The position numbers and the translations under genes are program-made. Below, piece by piece: positions 38,893-47,608 of a stretch of DNA of 64,000 nt. The notes under the pieces were generated by a model. It saw only the letters and a program-made list of their open reading frames with translations, made no database searches and was not told the DNA's origin. Position 1 is the first letter of the stretch; each line of letters starts with the position of its first letter. Origin of the DNA: Candidatus Binatia bacterium (GTDB taxonomy: Bacteria; Desulfobacterota; Binatia; Bin18); contig JAJEFA010000012.1 of the NCBI GenBank assembly GCA_022820725.1, forward strand, positions 124,001 through 188,000. Reading direction: 5' to 3'.

Positions 38893-39402
38893 TTGCACAT
38901 TCTTCCGTTTCAAAAACCCCCTCCTCTCTCGAAGAGGGATAGGACGGGGGAGAAGGCTTTTCTCCTTCTCCTCTCTGCTTTTCTTTTCGCCTGTCCTGCC
39001 ATTTCTTCTTCTTCTCCCCAAGTCATCGTCCATCCCCAAAGCGGAACCCCTGTCCACATCGTAGTCGAAGTTGCAGACACCCAAGAAAAACGTCAACTCG
39101 GCCTCATGTATCGCAATGAACTCCCGGCGTTCGGCGGTATGCTCTTCATTTTCCCGCAGGAAAGTCCGCTCAGTTTCTGGATGAAAAACACCTCACTGCC
39201 GCTTGATATCATCTATATCAATGCGGAATTCACCATCGTCCACATCGCCGAAAACACAACCCCCTACTCCACCGCTCAAATCCCTTCCAAACACCCAGCC
39301 AAATACGTGCTTGAGGTGAATGGCGGATTTTGTCAGCAACATGGCATTGTCGCCGAGGATCGGGTTGAGTTCTCACGGGTTACCTCAAAACTCCTGTCAT
39401 AG
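38893..39402 (+). CDS. DUF192 family exported protein
   Basis: 169 residues from a TTG at 38893. The DUF192 core is HIVVEVADTQEKRQLGLMYRNELPAFGGMLFIF, SFWMKNTSLPLDIIYINAEFTIVHI and AKYVLEVNGGFCQQHGI. A hydrophobic stretch (AFLLLLSAFLFACPAISSSS) looks like a signal peptide with a cysteine near a lipobox-like LFAC. The codons before it lie inside a GA/CT-rich hairpin, and no ATG or GTG is available, so the start is uncertain. Function of DUF192 is unknown. It sits directly behind the Fe-S oxidoreductase and ahead of the YqgE-like gene. Confidence 0.78.
   Translation: MHILPFQKPPPLSKRDRTGEKAFLLLLSAFLFACPAISSSSPQVIVHPQSGTPVHIVVEVADTQEKRQLGLMYRNELPAFGGMLFIFPQESPLSFWMKNTSLPLDIIYINAEFTIVHIAENTTPYSTAQIPSKHPAKYVLEVNGGFCQQHGIVAEDRVEFSRVTSKLLS
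38917..38950. repeat. GA/CT-rich hairpin
   Basis: CCCCCTCC, CTCTC and their complements pair around a GAA loop with one bulge, just after the Fe-S oxidoreductase stop and overlapping the first codons of the DUF192 frame. It resembles the hairpin at 62486-62508 in composition. No T-tract follows; it could be an intergenic repeat or an mRNA-end stabiliser. Confidence 0.4.
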
Positions 39403-39425
39403 ATGAGAGGTCGGAAATAGTTTGG

Positions 39426-40154
39426 ATGCGTAGTCAAAAAATGGTAAGGTTCTGTATCGTGACGGTTGCAGCATGCGTCATCCTCTCTGTTTTAGCTGTG
39501 CTCACGCTAGGAGTGACGCCGCTCTCTGGGCCCTCGTCAGCCCCTCTCGAATTCTTCCCCTTATCTCCGCCTCCTGTTTCAAACGAAAAACTGGAAAAAG
39601 GGAAATTCCTCGTCGCAGCAGACCATCTTCATGACCCCAATTTCTCACAGACCGTCGTCTATCTCGTTGCCTACGGCCAACGGGGTGCTCTGGGCGTAGT
39701 GATTAATCGCCCGACAAACATTCAATTGGCGAGCGCGCTACCACATCTGGCAGACCAACCGCACGCAGAGGATGTGATCTATGCCGGAGGTCCGGTAGGA
39801 CGCACCCATATACTCTTACTCATTCGCTCGCAGACATCTCCAATTGGAGAAACACTCCCGATCACGGAAGAGGTCTCCGTGACGTCCAGTCTCGGTAATT
39901 TAACCGAGCTGGCCGCAACGGCAACGGCACAGTTTCACGTGTACGCGGGCCATGCCGGCTGGTCACCCCTTCAGCTTGACTCCGAAGTCGCACGAGGCGA
40001 CTGGCACGTTATGCCTGCTGACCCCGCAACGCTTTTTGATACAGACTTGAAAAACGTCTGGTCATCCCTGAGAAAGAAGGACACCCGTGACGCCGCGGAG
40101 TGGATCCACCATAGACAGCCCATATATCCGGAAAGACCTCAGGGCAACTATTAA
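39426..40154 (+). CDS. YqgE/AlgH family protein with N-terminal signal-anchor
   Basis: 242 residues. The YqgE (DUF179) core starts at LEKGKFLVAADHLHDPNFSQTVVYLVAY and continues with GALGVVINRPTN, VIYAGGPVGR, HVYAGHAGWSPLQLDSEVARGDWHV. A hydrophobic N-terminus (VRFCIVTVAACVILSVLAVLTLGV) is added, so this copy should be exported or membrane-anchored. Classic YqgE proteins are short cytoplasmic proteins of unknown role. It follows DUF192 by 24 bases and precedes an NTF2-fold gene by 15 bases. Confidence 0.82.
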   Translation: MRSQKMVRFCIVTVAACVILSVLAVLTLGVTPLSGPSSAPLEFFPLSPPPVSNEKLEKGKFLVAADHLHDPNFSQTVVYLVAYGQRGALGVVINRPTNIQLASALPHLADQPHAEDVIYAGGPVGRTHILLLIRSQTSPIGETLPITEEVSVTSSLGNLTELAATATAQFHVYAGHAGWSPLQLDSEVARGDWHVMPADPATLFDTDLKNVWSSLRKKDTRDAAEWIHHRQPIYPERPQGNY

Positions 40155-40168
40155 AGGGAGGAAACGCC

Positions 40169-40546
40169 ATGGCAAGCATCGAATGGATCACTCGTTTATT
40201 TCACTCCATTGACACCAACGATACTAATACTTTTGCGGGCTTCCTCACCTCTGACGCGCTTTTCAAGTTTGCCAATCAAGAGCCAGTTGTCGGGAAAGAG
40301 GCTACGCGTCAAACGGTAGCCGAATTTCTCTCCAGCATTAAAGCTATTCATCACGACGTCCTGGACGTCTGGGAGCAGGAGGGGGCGACGGCGTGCCACG
40401 GCATCGTGACCTATACTCGTCATGACTCCAGTCAACTCCGCGTCCCGTTTGCCAATGTATTCAAAATGCAGGGGAATTTGATTCAGGAATATCTGATCTA
40501 TGTCGATGCATCGCAACTCTATGCCCCAAAGGGGCGCACGTCGTAG
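40169..40546 (+). CDS. SnoaL/NTF2-like protein
   Basis: 125 residues: WITRLFHSIDTNDTNTFAGFLTSDALFKFANQEPVVGKEA and SSIKAIHHDVLDVWEQEG are the cone-shaped NTF2-like fold (SnoaL/DUF4440 type). Members can be isomerases, hydroxylase-like enzymes or ligand-binding proteins; nothing here decides. AAAGGGAGGAAACGCC is the ribosome binding site. Last gene of the group that starts with DUF192. Two hairpins follow the stop. Confidence 0.75.
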   Translation: MASIEWITRLFHSIDTNDTNTFAGFLTSDALFKFANQEPVVGKEATRQTVAEFLSSIKAIHHDVLDVWEQEGATACHGIVTYTRHDSSQLRVPFANVFKMQGNLIQEYLIYVDASQLYAPKGRTS

Positions 40547-40553
40547 TGCTATT

Positions 40554-40641
40554 GGATCAGGCCCTAGGCCTGATCCCCTGAACGAGTGCCTTGGTGAGGA
40601 GGGACGTTGACAGATAAAAGCCTCCTCGGATAGAGGCCTTT
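40554..40641 (+). repeat. Two stem-loops after the NTF2-like gene
   Basis: GGATCAGGCC (40554-40563) and GGCCTGATCC (40567-40576) form a perfect 10-bp stem with a 3-base loop. Further on, AAAGCCTC (40617-40624) and GAGGCCTTT (40633-40641) pair with one bulged C around an 8-base loop. Neither is followed by a T-run. The first may act as a transcript end for the DUF192-YqgE-NTF2 group. They lie in the 274-base gap before the DUF3450 gene, where I see nothing else. Confidence 0.45.
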
Positions 40642-40820
40642 GAGATGCAAACAGTGTGCATAGCAGAAGATAGGGTAGAGAAACCCTTGTTTTTACTGGT
40701 CAGAACCTCTCAAAACAGGATACTATCAGAATTTGACTTATTCGCCAGGATGTATTAGCAACCTGTGTGATCTCATACGGTCGCAGCAGAAGCGGTTCAC
40801 GAAGGAGACAGAGGAGAATT

Positions 40821-41597
40821 ATGATACCCAGGACATACCTCATAGGGCTGCTCGCGTGGGCCTGTTTTAGCGGCTGGTCGGAATACGTAAGTGCCCAACC
40901 AGTTGAACAATTGATAGAAACGCAAAGTGATGCGGTCACGGAGGCCATCCGCTCTCAAGACACAATCGATGCCCTTGCAGACGAAACACAGCGCATGCTG
41001 AGCACCTATCGGAATACCATCCGACAGACAGAAAGCCTTCAAGTCTACGTTGAGCAACTCGACCGTCTCCTTGACTCTCAGCAGAAAGAAGCGACCTCCC
41101 TTGAGACTCAACTCCAAGAAATTGAGGTCACCCAACGCGATATTATGCCTTTGCTCGTCCGCATGCTGGATCATCTCGTTCAGTTTGTCGCCCTGGATAT
41201 TCCTTTTCTCCCCCAAGAACGTCAGGATCGGCTCAATCGGCTCCGAAACACCTTCGATCAATCGGATCTGACGGTTACCGAGAAGTATCGTAGTATCATG
41301 GAGGCGTATCAGATTGAGACGGACTATGGCCGGACGATCGAAGGCTATCGCGGGGCTCTCACTATCGATGGGCAGGAGCGCACGGTTGACTTTTTGCGGA
41401 TTGGACGGCTGGCGCTACTGTATCAGGGTCTGGACGGCCAAGAGGTGGGCCACTGGAACCGGAGTACCCAGGAGTGGGAACCCCTACCAAGTAGTTATCG
41501 GCGTGCCATCAATCGGGGGTTACAGATCGCGGCGAAACAATCAGTTCCCAACCTCCTGCTGCTCCCCGTTCCTGCTCCAAGCGAGGTGACCCAATGA
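40821..41597 (+). CDS. DUF3450 periplasmic protein of a TonB2-type cluster
   Basis: 258 residues. The signal peptide (MIPRTYLIGLLAWACFSGWS ending in SAQP) is followed by a coiled coil (QTESLQVYVEQLDRLLDSQ) and the DUF3450 block IMPLLVRMLDHLVQFVALDIPFL, then LLYQGLDGQEVGHWNRSTQEWE. In Vibrio and others DUF3450 genes precede ttpC-exbB2-exbD2-tonB2. AGGAGAATT precedes the ATG at 40821. The stop overlaps the next start (ATGA), so translation is coupled. Known role is assistance to TonB2 energy transduction. Confidence 0.85.
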   Translation: MIPRTYLIGLLAWACFSGWSEYVSAQPVEQLIETQSDAVTEAIRSQDTIDALADETQRMLSTYRNTIRQTESLQVYVEQLDRLLDSQQKEATSLETQLQEIEVTQRDIMPLLVRMLDHLVQFVALDIPFLPQERQDRLNRLRNTFDQSDLTVTEKYRSIMEAYQIETDYGRTIEGYRGALTIDGQERTVDFLRIGRLALLYQGLDGQEVGHWNRSTQEWEPLPSSYRRAINRGLQIAAKQSVPNLLLLPVPAPSEVTQ

Positions 41598-42979
41598 ACA
41601 TATTACGATGGGGTGTTGTGTGGTTACTCTTCCTAGTCGGGTCCCCCCGACTGGATGTTTTTGCGCAAGAAGGTCCCCAATCCCTCCAGGAATTATTCGA
41701 TCAAGTCCGCGCTGAGCGGCAGTCCGACTCCAAACTACATGGCGAGCGCGAGTCTCTTTTTCTGGCAGAGCGTGACCAGCGCCAAAGCCTGCTCCAGCAG
41801 GCCGAGAGGGAACTCGCCAGTGTCAGGCAACAGAGCGAAGAGAAACAGGCGGTCTTCAGAAACAACGAAGATAATCTGGTGCAGCTCCGTGACCAACTCA
41901 AAGAGCGGGCTGCCTCACTGGGCGAACTGTTTGGCGTCGTCCGGCAGATCTCACGCGATACGGCCGGGATGATAGAGGGGTCGTTCGTTTCCGTCCAGTC
42001 CGGCGGGCGAGTCGATTTTCTCAACACTATGGCCGAAAGCACGGAACTCGCTTCGCTGGAAGAGCTTGAGCGGTTATGGATCATCCTGCTGGAGGAAATG
42101 ACACAGTCCGGACAAGTCGTGAAATTTCCCACGACCGTGACCGAGCCAGATGGCGCCCAATCAGAGAGAGAAGTTGTCCGGGTCGGAACGTTCAATGGCG
42201 TCTCCGAAGGACAGTATCTCCGGTACGTGCCGGAGACCCGCCAACTCGCCGAGTTGACACGCCAGCCCGAGGGGCAGTATATCAGCGCTGCGCAAGACCT
42301 CGAGCAGGCAATAGAGGGGTATACGGCGTTTGGCGTCGACCCGTCCCGAGGAGCCATTCTCGCGGCTCTCGTGCAAAGGCCAGGCGCGTGGGAGCGGATT
42401 GAGCAAGGTGGTATTATAGGTTTCGTGATCCTCGCCATCGGCCTGCTTGCCGCAGGGTTGATTGTGGAGCGGGCAATATATCTGTGGCGGGAAGACCGGC
42501 GCATGCAGGCGCAACGCCAGATGGACGAGCTCAAGGCCGACAACGCTTTAGGGCGCGTCATGCTCGTGTATCAGTATGACACGGATCAAAACGTTGAAAC
42601 CCTGGAAGCGCGCTTGGACGAAGCGATCCTGGAACAAATTCCGATCCTGGAACGCGGCTTGGCGACGCTCGGCATTTTTGCCGCGGTTGCCCCGCTGCTC
42701 GGACTGCTCGGCACGGTCGTCGGTATGATTGATACCTTTCAGTCCATCACACTGTTTGGAGCAGGTGATCCGCGGGTCATGTCGGATGGCATTTCGCAAG
42801 CGCTCGTGACCACCCAGCTTGGATTGAGCGTGGCGATTCCGATCGTCCTGCTGCATTCTCTGCTGTCCAGCAAGAGTAGCCGCCTTGTTCATACATTAGA
42901 AGAACAGAGTGCGGGGATGATCGCCCTGCTAGCCGGGCGGTCGTCCTTACTAGCCGAGCAGCCGGGTGAGTCTTCCTGA
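41594..42979 (+). CDS. TtpC-like MotA/TolQ/ExbB proton channel family protein
   Basis: 461 residues. After a signal-like helix comes a periplasmic coiled coil of about 100 residues (LFLAERDQRQSLLQQAEREL onward). A domain of about 130 residues and then the channel part follow: GFVILAIGLLAAGLIVERAIY, ILERGLATLGIFAAVAPLLGLLGTVVGMIDTF and TTQLGLSVAIPIVLLHSLL. This is the architecture of TtpC, an extra ExbB-like subunit needed for the Vibrio TonB2 system. The TGATG overlap couples it to exbB. Confidence 0.88.
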   Translation: MNILRWGVVWLLFLVGSPRLDVFAQEGPQSLQELFDQVRAERQSDSKLHGERESLFLAERDQRQSLLQQAERELASVRQQSEEKQAVFRNNEDNLVQLRDQLKERAASLGELFGVVRQISRDTAGMIEGSFVSVQSGGRVDFLNTMAESTELASLEELERLWIILLEEMTQSGQVVKFPTTVTEPDGAQSEREVVRVGTFNGVSEGQYLRYVPETRQLAELTRQPEGQYISAAQDLEQAIEGYTAFGVDPSRGAILAALVQRPGAWERIEQGGIIGFVILAIGLLAAGLIVERAIYLWREDRRMQAQRQMDELKADNALGRVMLVYQYDTDQNVETLEARLDEAILEQIPILERGLATLGIFAAVAPLLGLLGTVVGMIDTFQSITLFGAGDPRVMSDGISQALVTTQLGLSVAIPIVLLHSLLSSKSSRLVHTLEEQSAGMIALLAGRSSLLAEQPGESS

Positions 42980-43500
42980 TGCTCTATAATCTTCTTATTG
43001 GTCCACTCCAACAGTTCTTTGCAACCGGCGGGTCGGCGCTGTGGGCCATTTTTGTGGTTGCTATCGCCTTGTGGGCGCTCATCATCGAACGCTTTGTTTT
43101 CTTTTGGACACGCTATCCATTGCTTGAGAATGAAGTTGTCTCTCGCTGGCAGGCCCGTAGCGACCACCAGTCGTGGTATGCTTTCCAGGTTCGCAAGATG
43201 GAGATCATCCAGATGGAGTTTCAACTCCGCAGAGGTCTTTCTCTGATTCGGACCCTGACCATTGTGCTACCCATCTTAGGACTCCTGGGAACAGTCAACG
43301 GTATGATTTTCACCTTTACGGTCATGCAGTTGTTTGGAACCGGCAATGCCAACGGTTTGGCCGGTGGAATTTCCGAAGCGCTGGTCACAACCATGGCCGG
43401 ATTGGTGTGTGCCGTTCCCGGACTCTATTTCAGTTCCAATTTAGACCGGAGAGCGGCAAAATCTGCTCAGCGGATAGCCGGTCTCTTACGTGTAGACTAA
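42979..43500 (+). CDS. ExbB-like proton channel subunit
   Basis: 173 residues. It has an N-terminal membrane helix (SALWAIFVVAIALWALIIERF) and the MotA/TolQ/ExbB core RTLTIVLPILGLLGTVNGMIFTF and ALVTTMAGLVCAVPGLYF. It forms the proton channel with the ExbD protein that follows after 25 bases. Shorter than the classic ExbB (about 240) and the usual size of ExbB2 proteins in TonB2 clusters. Function inferred from family and gene order. Confidence 0.9.
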   Translation: MLYNLLIGPLQQFFATGGSALWAIFVVAIALWALIIERFVFFWTRYPLLENEVVSRWQARSDHQSWYAFQVRKMEIIQMEFQLRRGLSLIRTLTIVLPILGLLGTVNGMIFTFTVMQLFGTGNANGLAGGISEALVTTMAGLVCAVPGLYFSSNLDRRAAKSAQRIAGLLRVD

Positions 43501-43525
43501 GACGATGCATTAAGGATGGTGCCGA

Positions 43526-43933
43526 ATGAGACGTCGCCGGGACAGACGTGACAGTGATCCTGAGATCAACCTGACGCCGATGATAGATATGGTGTTCATC
43601 CTCCTGATCTTCTTTCTGGTCGCCTCCTCGTTCGTGAAGGAAGCCGGGATTGAGGTCAACCGCCCTGTCGCGCAGACAGCGCAGACGCAAGGGCGTGGGA
43701 CGATTCGCATTGCGCTCTCAGAAACGGGCGAAATATGGATGGAGCGCCGCTCGATCGATATTCGGGCTGTCCGGGCAAACGTCGAGCGGATGCTCGCCGA
43801 GAGCCCTGAGGCCAGTGTTGTGGTATTAGCCGATGAAACCGCCCACACCGGCCTGCTGGTACAGGTCATGGACCAAGTCCGCTTGGCCGGCGTGAGAGAT
43901 ATCGCGGTTGCCGCCCGACAACAGGAGGGCTGA
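43526..43933 (+). CDS. ExbD-like biopolymer transport protein
   Basis: 135 residues. INLTPMIDMVFILLIFFLVAS contains the functional Asp in the single membrane helix. The periplasmic part (EVNRPVAQTAQTQGRGTIRI) is the usual ExbD/TolR domain. It should conduct protons with the preceding ExbB and drive TonB. It starts with a short charged segment MRRRRDRRDSDPEINLTP. The TonB gene starts 3 bases after its stop. Confidence 0.9.
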   Translation: MRRRRDRRDSDPEINLTPMIDMVFILLIFFLVASSFVKEAGIEVNRPVAQTAQTQGRGTIRIALSETGEIWMERRSIDIRAVRANVERMLAESPEASVVVLADETAHTGLLVQVMDQVRLAGVRDIAVAARQQEG

Positions 43934-43935
43934 GG

Positions 43936-44574
43936 ATGTTCAGGCGAGCCGCCGTGTCAGGTCTCGCCGGCCTGACCATTGCCGTTTTGCTCTTTCTGAT
44001 CATGCACGTACTGATTGCACGTTCCCAGCGCGCGCGTTCCTACCCGGATGCCTACCCCATCGTTGATTTTGTTCGTCTTCCACCCGAGGTACAGCCCCCT
44101 CCGCGAGATGAGCGCGAACCACCCGAGCAACCCGATCCGCCCGAAGTGCCGGCAACTCCAAGCTTGACCTTACAGACGGCGAACCAGCCCCAGCTCTCGG
44201 CACCCCAGATTGAAATGACCGCAGCCATTACGTCGGGTCCTTTGCTCGATATGACCCCCTTGGCCGCGCCGGCCAGCAACGAGCAAACAGTCCTGTCAGG
44301 ACATGAGTTGATGCCGTTGGTCCGAGTACCGCCCCGTTATCCGGGACGCGCCGCACGTCTTCAGATCGAGGGCTCTGTCACGGTTGAGTTCACTATTACG
44401 GCAGATGGCAGCGTCGCCGACCCTGCGGTTATCGAATCCGACCCCCCTCGAGTCTTTGATAAGGCCGCCCTGCAAGCCATTGTCCAGTGGAAATTCAAAC
44501 CCCGCGTGGAGAATGGACAGGCGGTTGAATCGCGCGCGTCGCAACGGATCGAGTTTGCCCTGGGAGGAGGCTGA
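43936..44574 (+). CDS. TonB-like energy transducer
   Basis: 212 residues. A membrane helix (LAGLTIAVLLFLIMHVLIA) leads to a Pro/Glu-rich linker (PPEVQPPPRDEREPPEQP), and the C-terminal TonB domain reads LVRVPPRYPGRAARLQIEGSVTVEFTITADGS and KAALQAIVQWKFKPRVENGQ. Energises outer-membrane receptors using the upstream ExbB/ExbD/TtpC. There is no TonB-dependent receptor gene in the window, so targets must be elsewhere. The stop overlaps the start of the TPR gene (TGATG). Confidence 0.9.
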   Translation: MFRRAAVSGLAGLTIAVLLFLIMHVLIARSQRARSYPDAYPIVDFVRLPPEVQPPPRDEREPPEQPDPPEVPATPSLTLQTANQPQLSAPQIEMTAAITSGPLLDMTPLAAPASNEQTVLSGHELMPLVRVPPRYPGRAARLQIEGSVTVEFTITADGSVADPAVIESDPPRVFDKAALQAIVQWKFKPRVENGQAVESRASQRIEFALGGG

Positions 44575-45815
44575 TGGTGCTCGGGAAAGTGTGCCGCATT
44601 GCAGCTTGGCTCCGCGTGCTGTGCGGCCTGGGGATAGTGTCTTTGTGTCTGGCCTGGCCCAACATCGCTGGCGGCGAAGAACCGACTTTGTCACAGGAGG
44701 TGCACGAGCAGTTGGTAGCAGTGCAGGAGCTTATACAGAACGAGCAGCACCAAAAAGCCCTGACACAATTACGGACACTCGTAGCAGACACCTCGCTCAG
44801 TCCCTATGAAACAGCTCTTGTCCAGCAAACGCTGGGATATGCCCATGCCGGCCTGGAGCAATACGATCAAGCAGTCAGTGCCTTTCAGCAATGCTTGTCT
44901 GGCGGAGCCTTACCACCAGACAACACCCAAATCGTTCGGTACAACCTGGCCCAAATGCTGATGAGCGCCGAGCGTTACGAGGAGGGGGCTCGCGCGCTGG
45001 AAACCTGGTTTGCCAACGAGGATAGTCCTCGCCCACAGGCGCGGGTTTTTCTTGCCCAGGCGTATATTCAACTCAAACGGTACGCCCGGGCCGAGCAAAA
45101 TATTCAGCGAGCAATTGACGAGACAGAGACATTCCATGAAGCCTGGTACCAGATGTTAATTGTCGTCCAGATTGAGCAGGAGAAATTCTCCCAAGCCGCT
45201 TCGACACTCCAGCAGCTCCTCGCTCAGTATCCGCAGAAAAAAACCTATTGGCAGCAACTCTCGCAGATCTACAGCCAGGAGGAAAAGCATAAACGAGCCG
45301 TTGCCACCCTGGCCATGGCCTACAAATTAGGCCTGCTGAACGAACGGGAAGCTATACAGGTCGTGCAGTACTATCTGCATCTGGGCTTGCCCTATAAAGC
45401 CGCCGACCTGCTGATGGATGGATTGAACAAAAAGATCGTGCAGGATGTGGATACCAATCGCGAATTACTCGTAACGTGTTGGCTGCACGCGAGAGAGGAT
45501 CAGCGAGCGTTGGATGTCCTTGAGCAGCTCGCCAACCGTGCCCAAACGGGAAAAATTGATCTCCGGCGTGCCGAGATACTTGCTCAATTAGAACGGTGGC
45601 AGGAAGTGACTACCACCGTCTCCGAAGGCTTGAGAAAAGGCGGGCTGACCAATACGGGCAAGGCCTTCATGCTCCTTGGTATTGCCGAGTACCGGTCCGG
45701 AAACCTGGACGAGAGTAAGGCCGCCTTTACCCAAGCGACTTCCCACAGAGCTTCGGCCAAGCAAGCGCGCCAATGGCTCAGGCTCGTTGAACAAGAAATG
45801 GCTAAACAGGAATAA
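44574..45815 (+). CDS. TPR protein of the TonB2-type cluster
   Basis: 413 residues. The signal peptide (LRVLCGLGIVSLCLAWPNIA then GGEEP) is followed by about nine TPR-like helices pairs, for example LVQQTLGYAHAGLEQYDQAVSAF and ARVFLAQAYIQLKRYARAEQNI. In Vibrio the last gene of the TonB2 cluster is a TPR protein as well. It is presumably periplasmic and binds partners of the TonB2 complex. It overlaps the tonB stop by one base. Confidence 0.85.
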   Translation: MVLGKVCRIAAWLRVLCGLGIVSLCLAWPNIAGGEEPTLSQEVHEQLVAVQELIQNEQHQKALTQLRTLVADTSLSPYETALVQQTLGYAHAGLEQYDQAVSAFQQCLSGGALPPDNTQIVRYNLAQMLMSAERYEEGARALETWFANEDSPRPQARVFLAQAYIQLKRYARAEQNIQRAIDETETFHEAWYQMLIVVQIEQEKFSQAASTLQQLLAQYPQKKTYWQQLSQIYSQEEKHKRAVATLAMAYKLGLLNEREAIQVVQYYLHLGLPYKAADLLMDGLNKKIVQDVDTNRELLVTCWLHAREDQRALDVLEQLANRAQTGKIDLRRAEILAQLERWQEVTTTVSEGLRKGGLTNTGKAFMLLGIAEYRSGNLDESKAAFTQATSHRASAKQARQWLRLVEQEMAKQE

Positions 45816-45997
45816 TCGAGGAATCCTGCAGACCCTGCGTTACGTCTCCCCTGCCCTGCTCTCCTCGTTCTTGTTCTCGGTGAGATGCCACGACCCAAAA
45901 AACGTCGGCACTGACCACCCCTTCCTTGATCTTTTTCGTCTCGCATAATACAAGACCAAGGTCTCGCGACTTTGCAAACGGAAGAATAGGAAGAAGT

Positions 45998-47548
45998 ATG
46001 GGCCTCAAGGAAACCATCAACAGACTTGAAGACCTCAACCAGCAAGCACTCCAGGGTGGCGGTGCGAAGCGTGTTGAACGCCAACACGAACTCGGCAAAA
46101 AAACGGCACGGGAACGGATCGACGCCTTTCTTGATCCGGGCAGTTTTGTTGAATTGGACAGGTTAAAAACCCATCGCTGCATCGACTTTGACATGGAGAA
46201 AACCAAGATTCCGGGCGATGGTGTTGTGACCGGCCATGGGACGGTCGATGGCCGTCAGGTTTTTGTTTTCTCCCAAGATTTTACCGTTTTTGGTGGCAGT
46301 CTCTCCAGCGCGTTTTCCGAGAAAGTGTGTAAGGTCATGGACTTGGCCATGAAGACGGGCTGTCCGGTTGTTGGCATTAATGACTCGGGCGGCGCCCGGA
46401 TTCAGGAAGGGGTAGAGAGTCTGGCGGGCTATGGAGAGATTTTTCTCCGCAACGTTCTGAGCTCCGGCGTCGTGCCCCAAATATCCGCCATCATGGGCCC
46501 ATGTGCCGGCGGAGCGGTCTATTCTCCGGCTATCACCGACTTTATCTTCATGGTTGAGAATTCCAGCTATATGTTTATCACCGGGCCGGATGTCATTAAG
46601 ACGGTCACGCATGAAGAGGTGACCATGCAGGAGTTGGGCGGAGCGGCAACGCATAATGCAACCAGCGGGGTCGCTCATTTTGCCTCCCCGGATGAAGATG
46701 AGTGCTTTCACTCGATTCGCGAGCTGCTGAGCTATCTCCCCAGTAATAATATGGAAGACCCACCGTTTCAGCCAACTACCGATGACCCGAATCGGCGAGA
46801 TGAGACGCTCAACCAGATCGTTCCGGATAACCCCAACCGACCTTACGACGTTACCGAAATCATTCGGTCGGTGGCGGACGAGCAGCATTTCTTCGAAGTC
46901 CAGAAAGACTACGCGCGCAATATTATCGTTGGGTTTGCCCGGCTTGGCGGCAAACCCGTCGGCGTAGTCGCCAATCAGCCCGCCTTTCTGGCCGGCGTGC
47001 TCGATATTGACGCCTCGGTCAAAGGGAGTCGGTTCGTCCGTTTTTGCGATTGTTTTAACATCCCCATTATCAGCTTTATCGACGTGCCGGGTTTTCTCCC
47101 AGGGACATCCCAAGAATATGGCGGTATTATTCGTCACGGCGCGAAACTGCTCTACGCTTATTGCGAAGCCACCGTGCCAAAGATTTCGGTCATCACACGT
47201 AAAGCGTACGGTGGTGCCTATGTTGTCATGTCGAGTAAGGCAATCCGCGGTGACATTAATCTCGCCTATCCGACTGGTGAGATCGCAGTTATGGGTCCAG
47301 ACGGGGCGGTGAACATCATTTTCCGTAACGCCATCAAAGACGCACCAGACCAAGACGTCGAGCGGACCAAATTAGTTGAGGAATACCGCGAGACATTTGC
47401 CAATCCATTCAAAGCAGCGGAATTAGGCTATATCGATGAGATCATCATGCCCGCTGATACGCGTCCCCGCCTCATCCAGGCACTCATGATGCTGCAAAAC
47501 AAACGGGAGAAAAATCCGCCCAAGAAGCATGGCAATATTCCCCTATAA
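45998..47548 (+). CDS. pccB: Acyl-CoA carboxylase carboxyltransferase subunit (propionyl-CoA carboxylase beta-like)
   Basis: 516 residues, typical for Pcc[25 protein letters not shown] and the second half ([49 protein letters not shown]) are the two crotonase-like lobes of the carboxyltransferase. It moves carboxyl from biotin to an acyl-CoA, likely propionyl-CoA. The ATG at 45998 has AGGAAGAAGT before it; the frame is open upstream to 45926. Gene order carboxyltransferase-biotin carboxylase-biotin carrier makes a complete enzyme. Acetyl-CoA or methylcrotonyl-CoA as substrate cannot be excluded. Confidence 0.9.
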   Translation: MGLKETINRLEDLNQQALQGGGAKRVERQHELGKKTARERIDAFLDPGSFVELDRLKTHRCIDFDMEKTKIPGDGVVTGHGTVDGRQVFVFSQDFTVFGGSLSSAFSEKVCKVMDLAMKTGCPVVGINDSGGARIQEGVESLAGYGEIFLRNVLSSGVVPQISAIMGPCAGGAVYSPAITDFIFMVENSSYMFITGPDVIKTVTHEEVTMQELGGAATHNATSGVAHFASPDEDECFHSIRELLSYLPSNNMEDPPFQPTTDDPNRRDETLNQIVPDNPNRPYDVTEIIRSVADEQHFFEVQKDYARNIIVGFARLGGKPVGVVANQPAFLAGVLDIDASVKGSRFVRFCDCFNIPIISFIDVPGFLPGTSQEYGGIIRHGAKLLYAYCEATVPKISVITRKAYGGAYVVMSSKAIRGDINLAYPTGEIAVMGPDGAVNIIFRNAIKDAPDQDVERTKLVEEYRETFANPFKAAELGYIDEIIMPADTRPRLIQALMMLQNKREKNPPKKHGNIPL

Positions 47549-47608
47549 GGGGGCTAGATTGCGGATGGGTGAGCAAACACCCACCTCAATCCCGCCAAGG
47601 TAGGACCT

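Noticed and set aside
46163..47353. Minus-strand open frame of 396 codons
   Set aside because: Shadow of pccB, composition typical of antisense frames in GC-rich DNA.
47567..47582. Hairpin GGGTG/CACCC between pccB and the biotin carboxylase gene
   Set aside because: Short stem, no T-run, and the genes are a functional set likely to be co-transcribed, so not a terminator.
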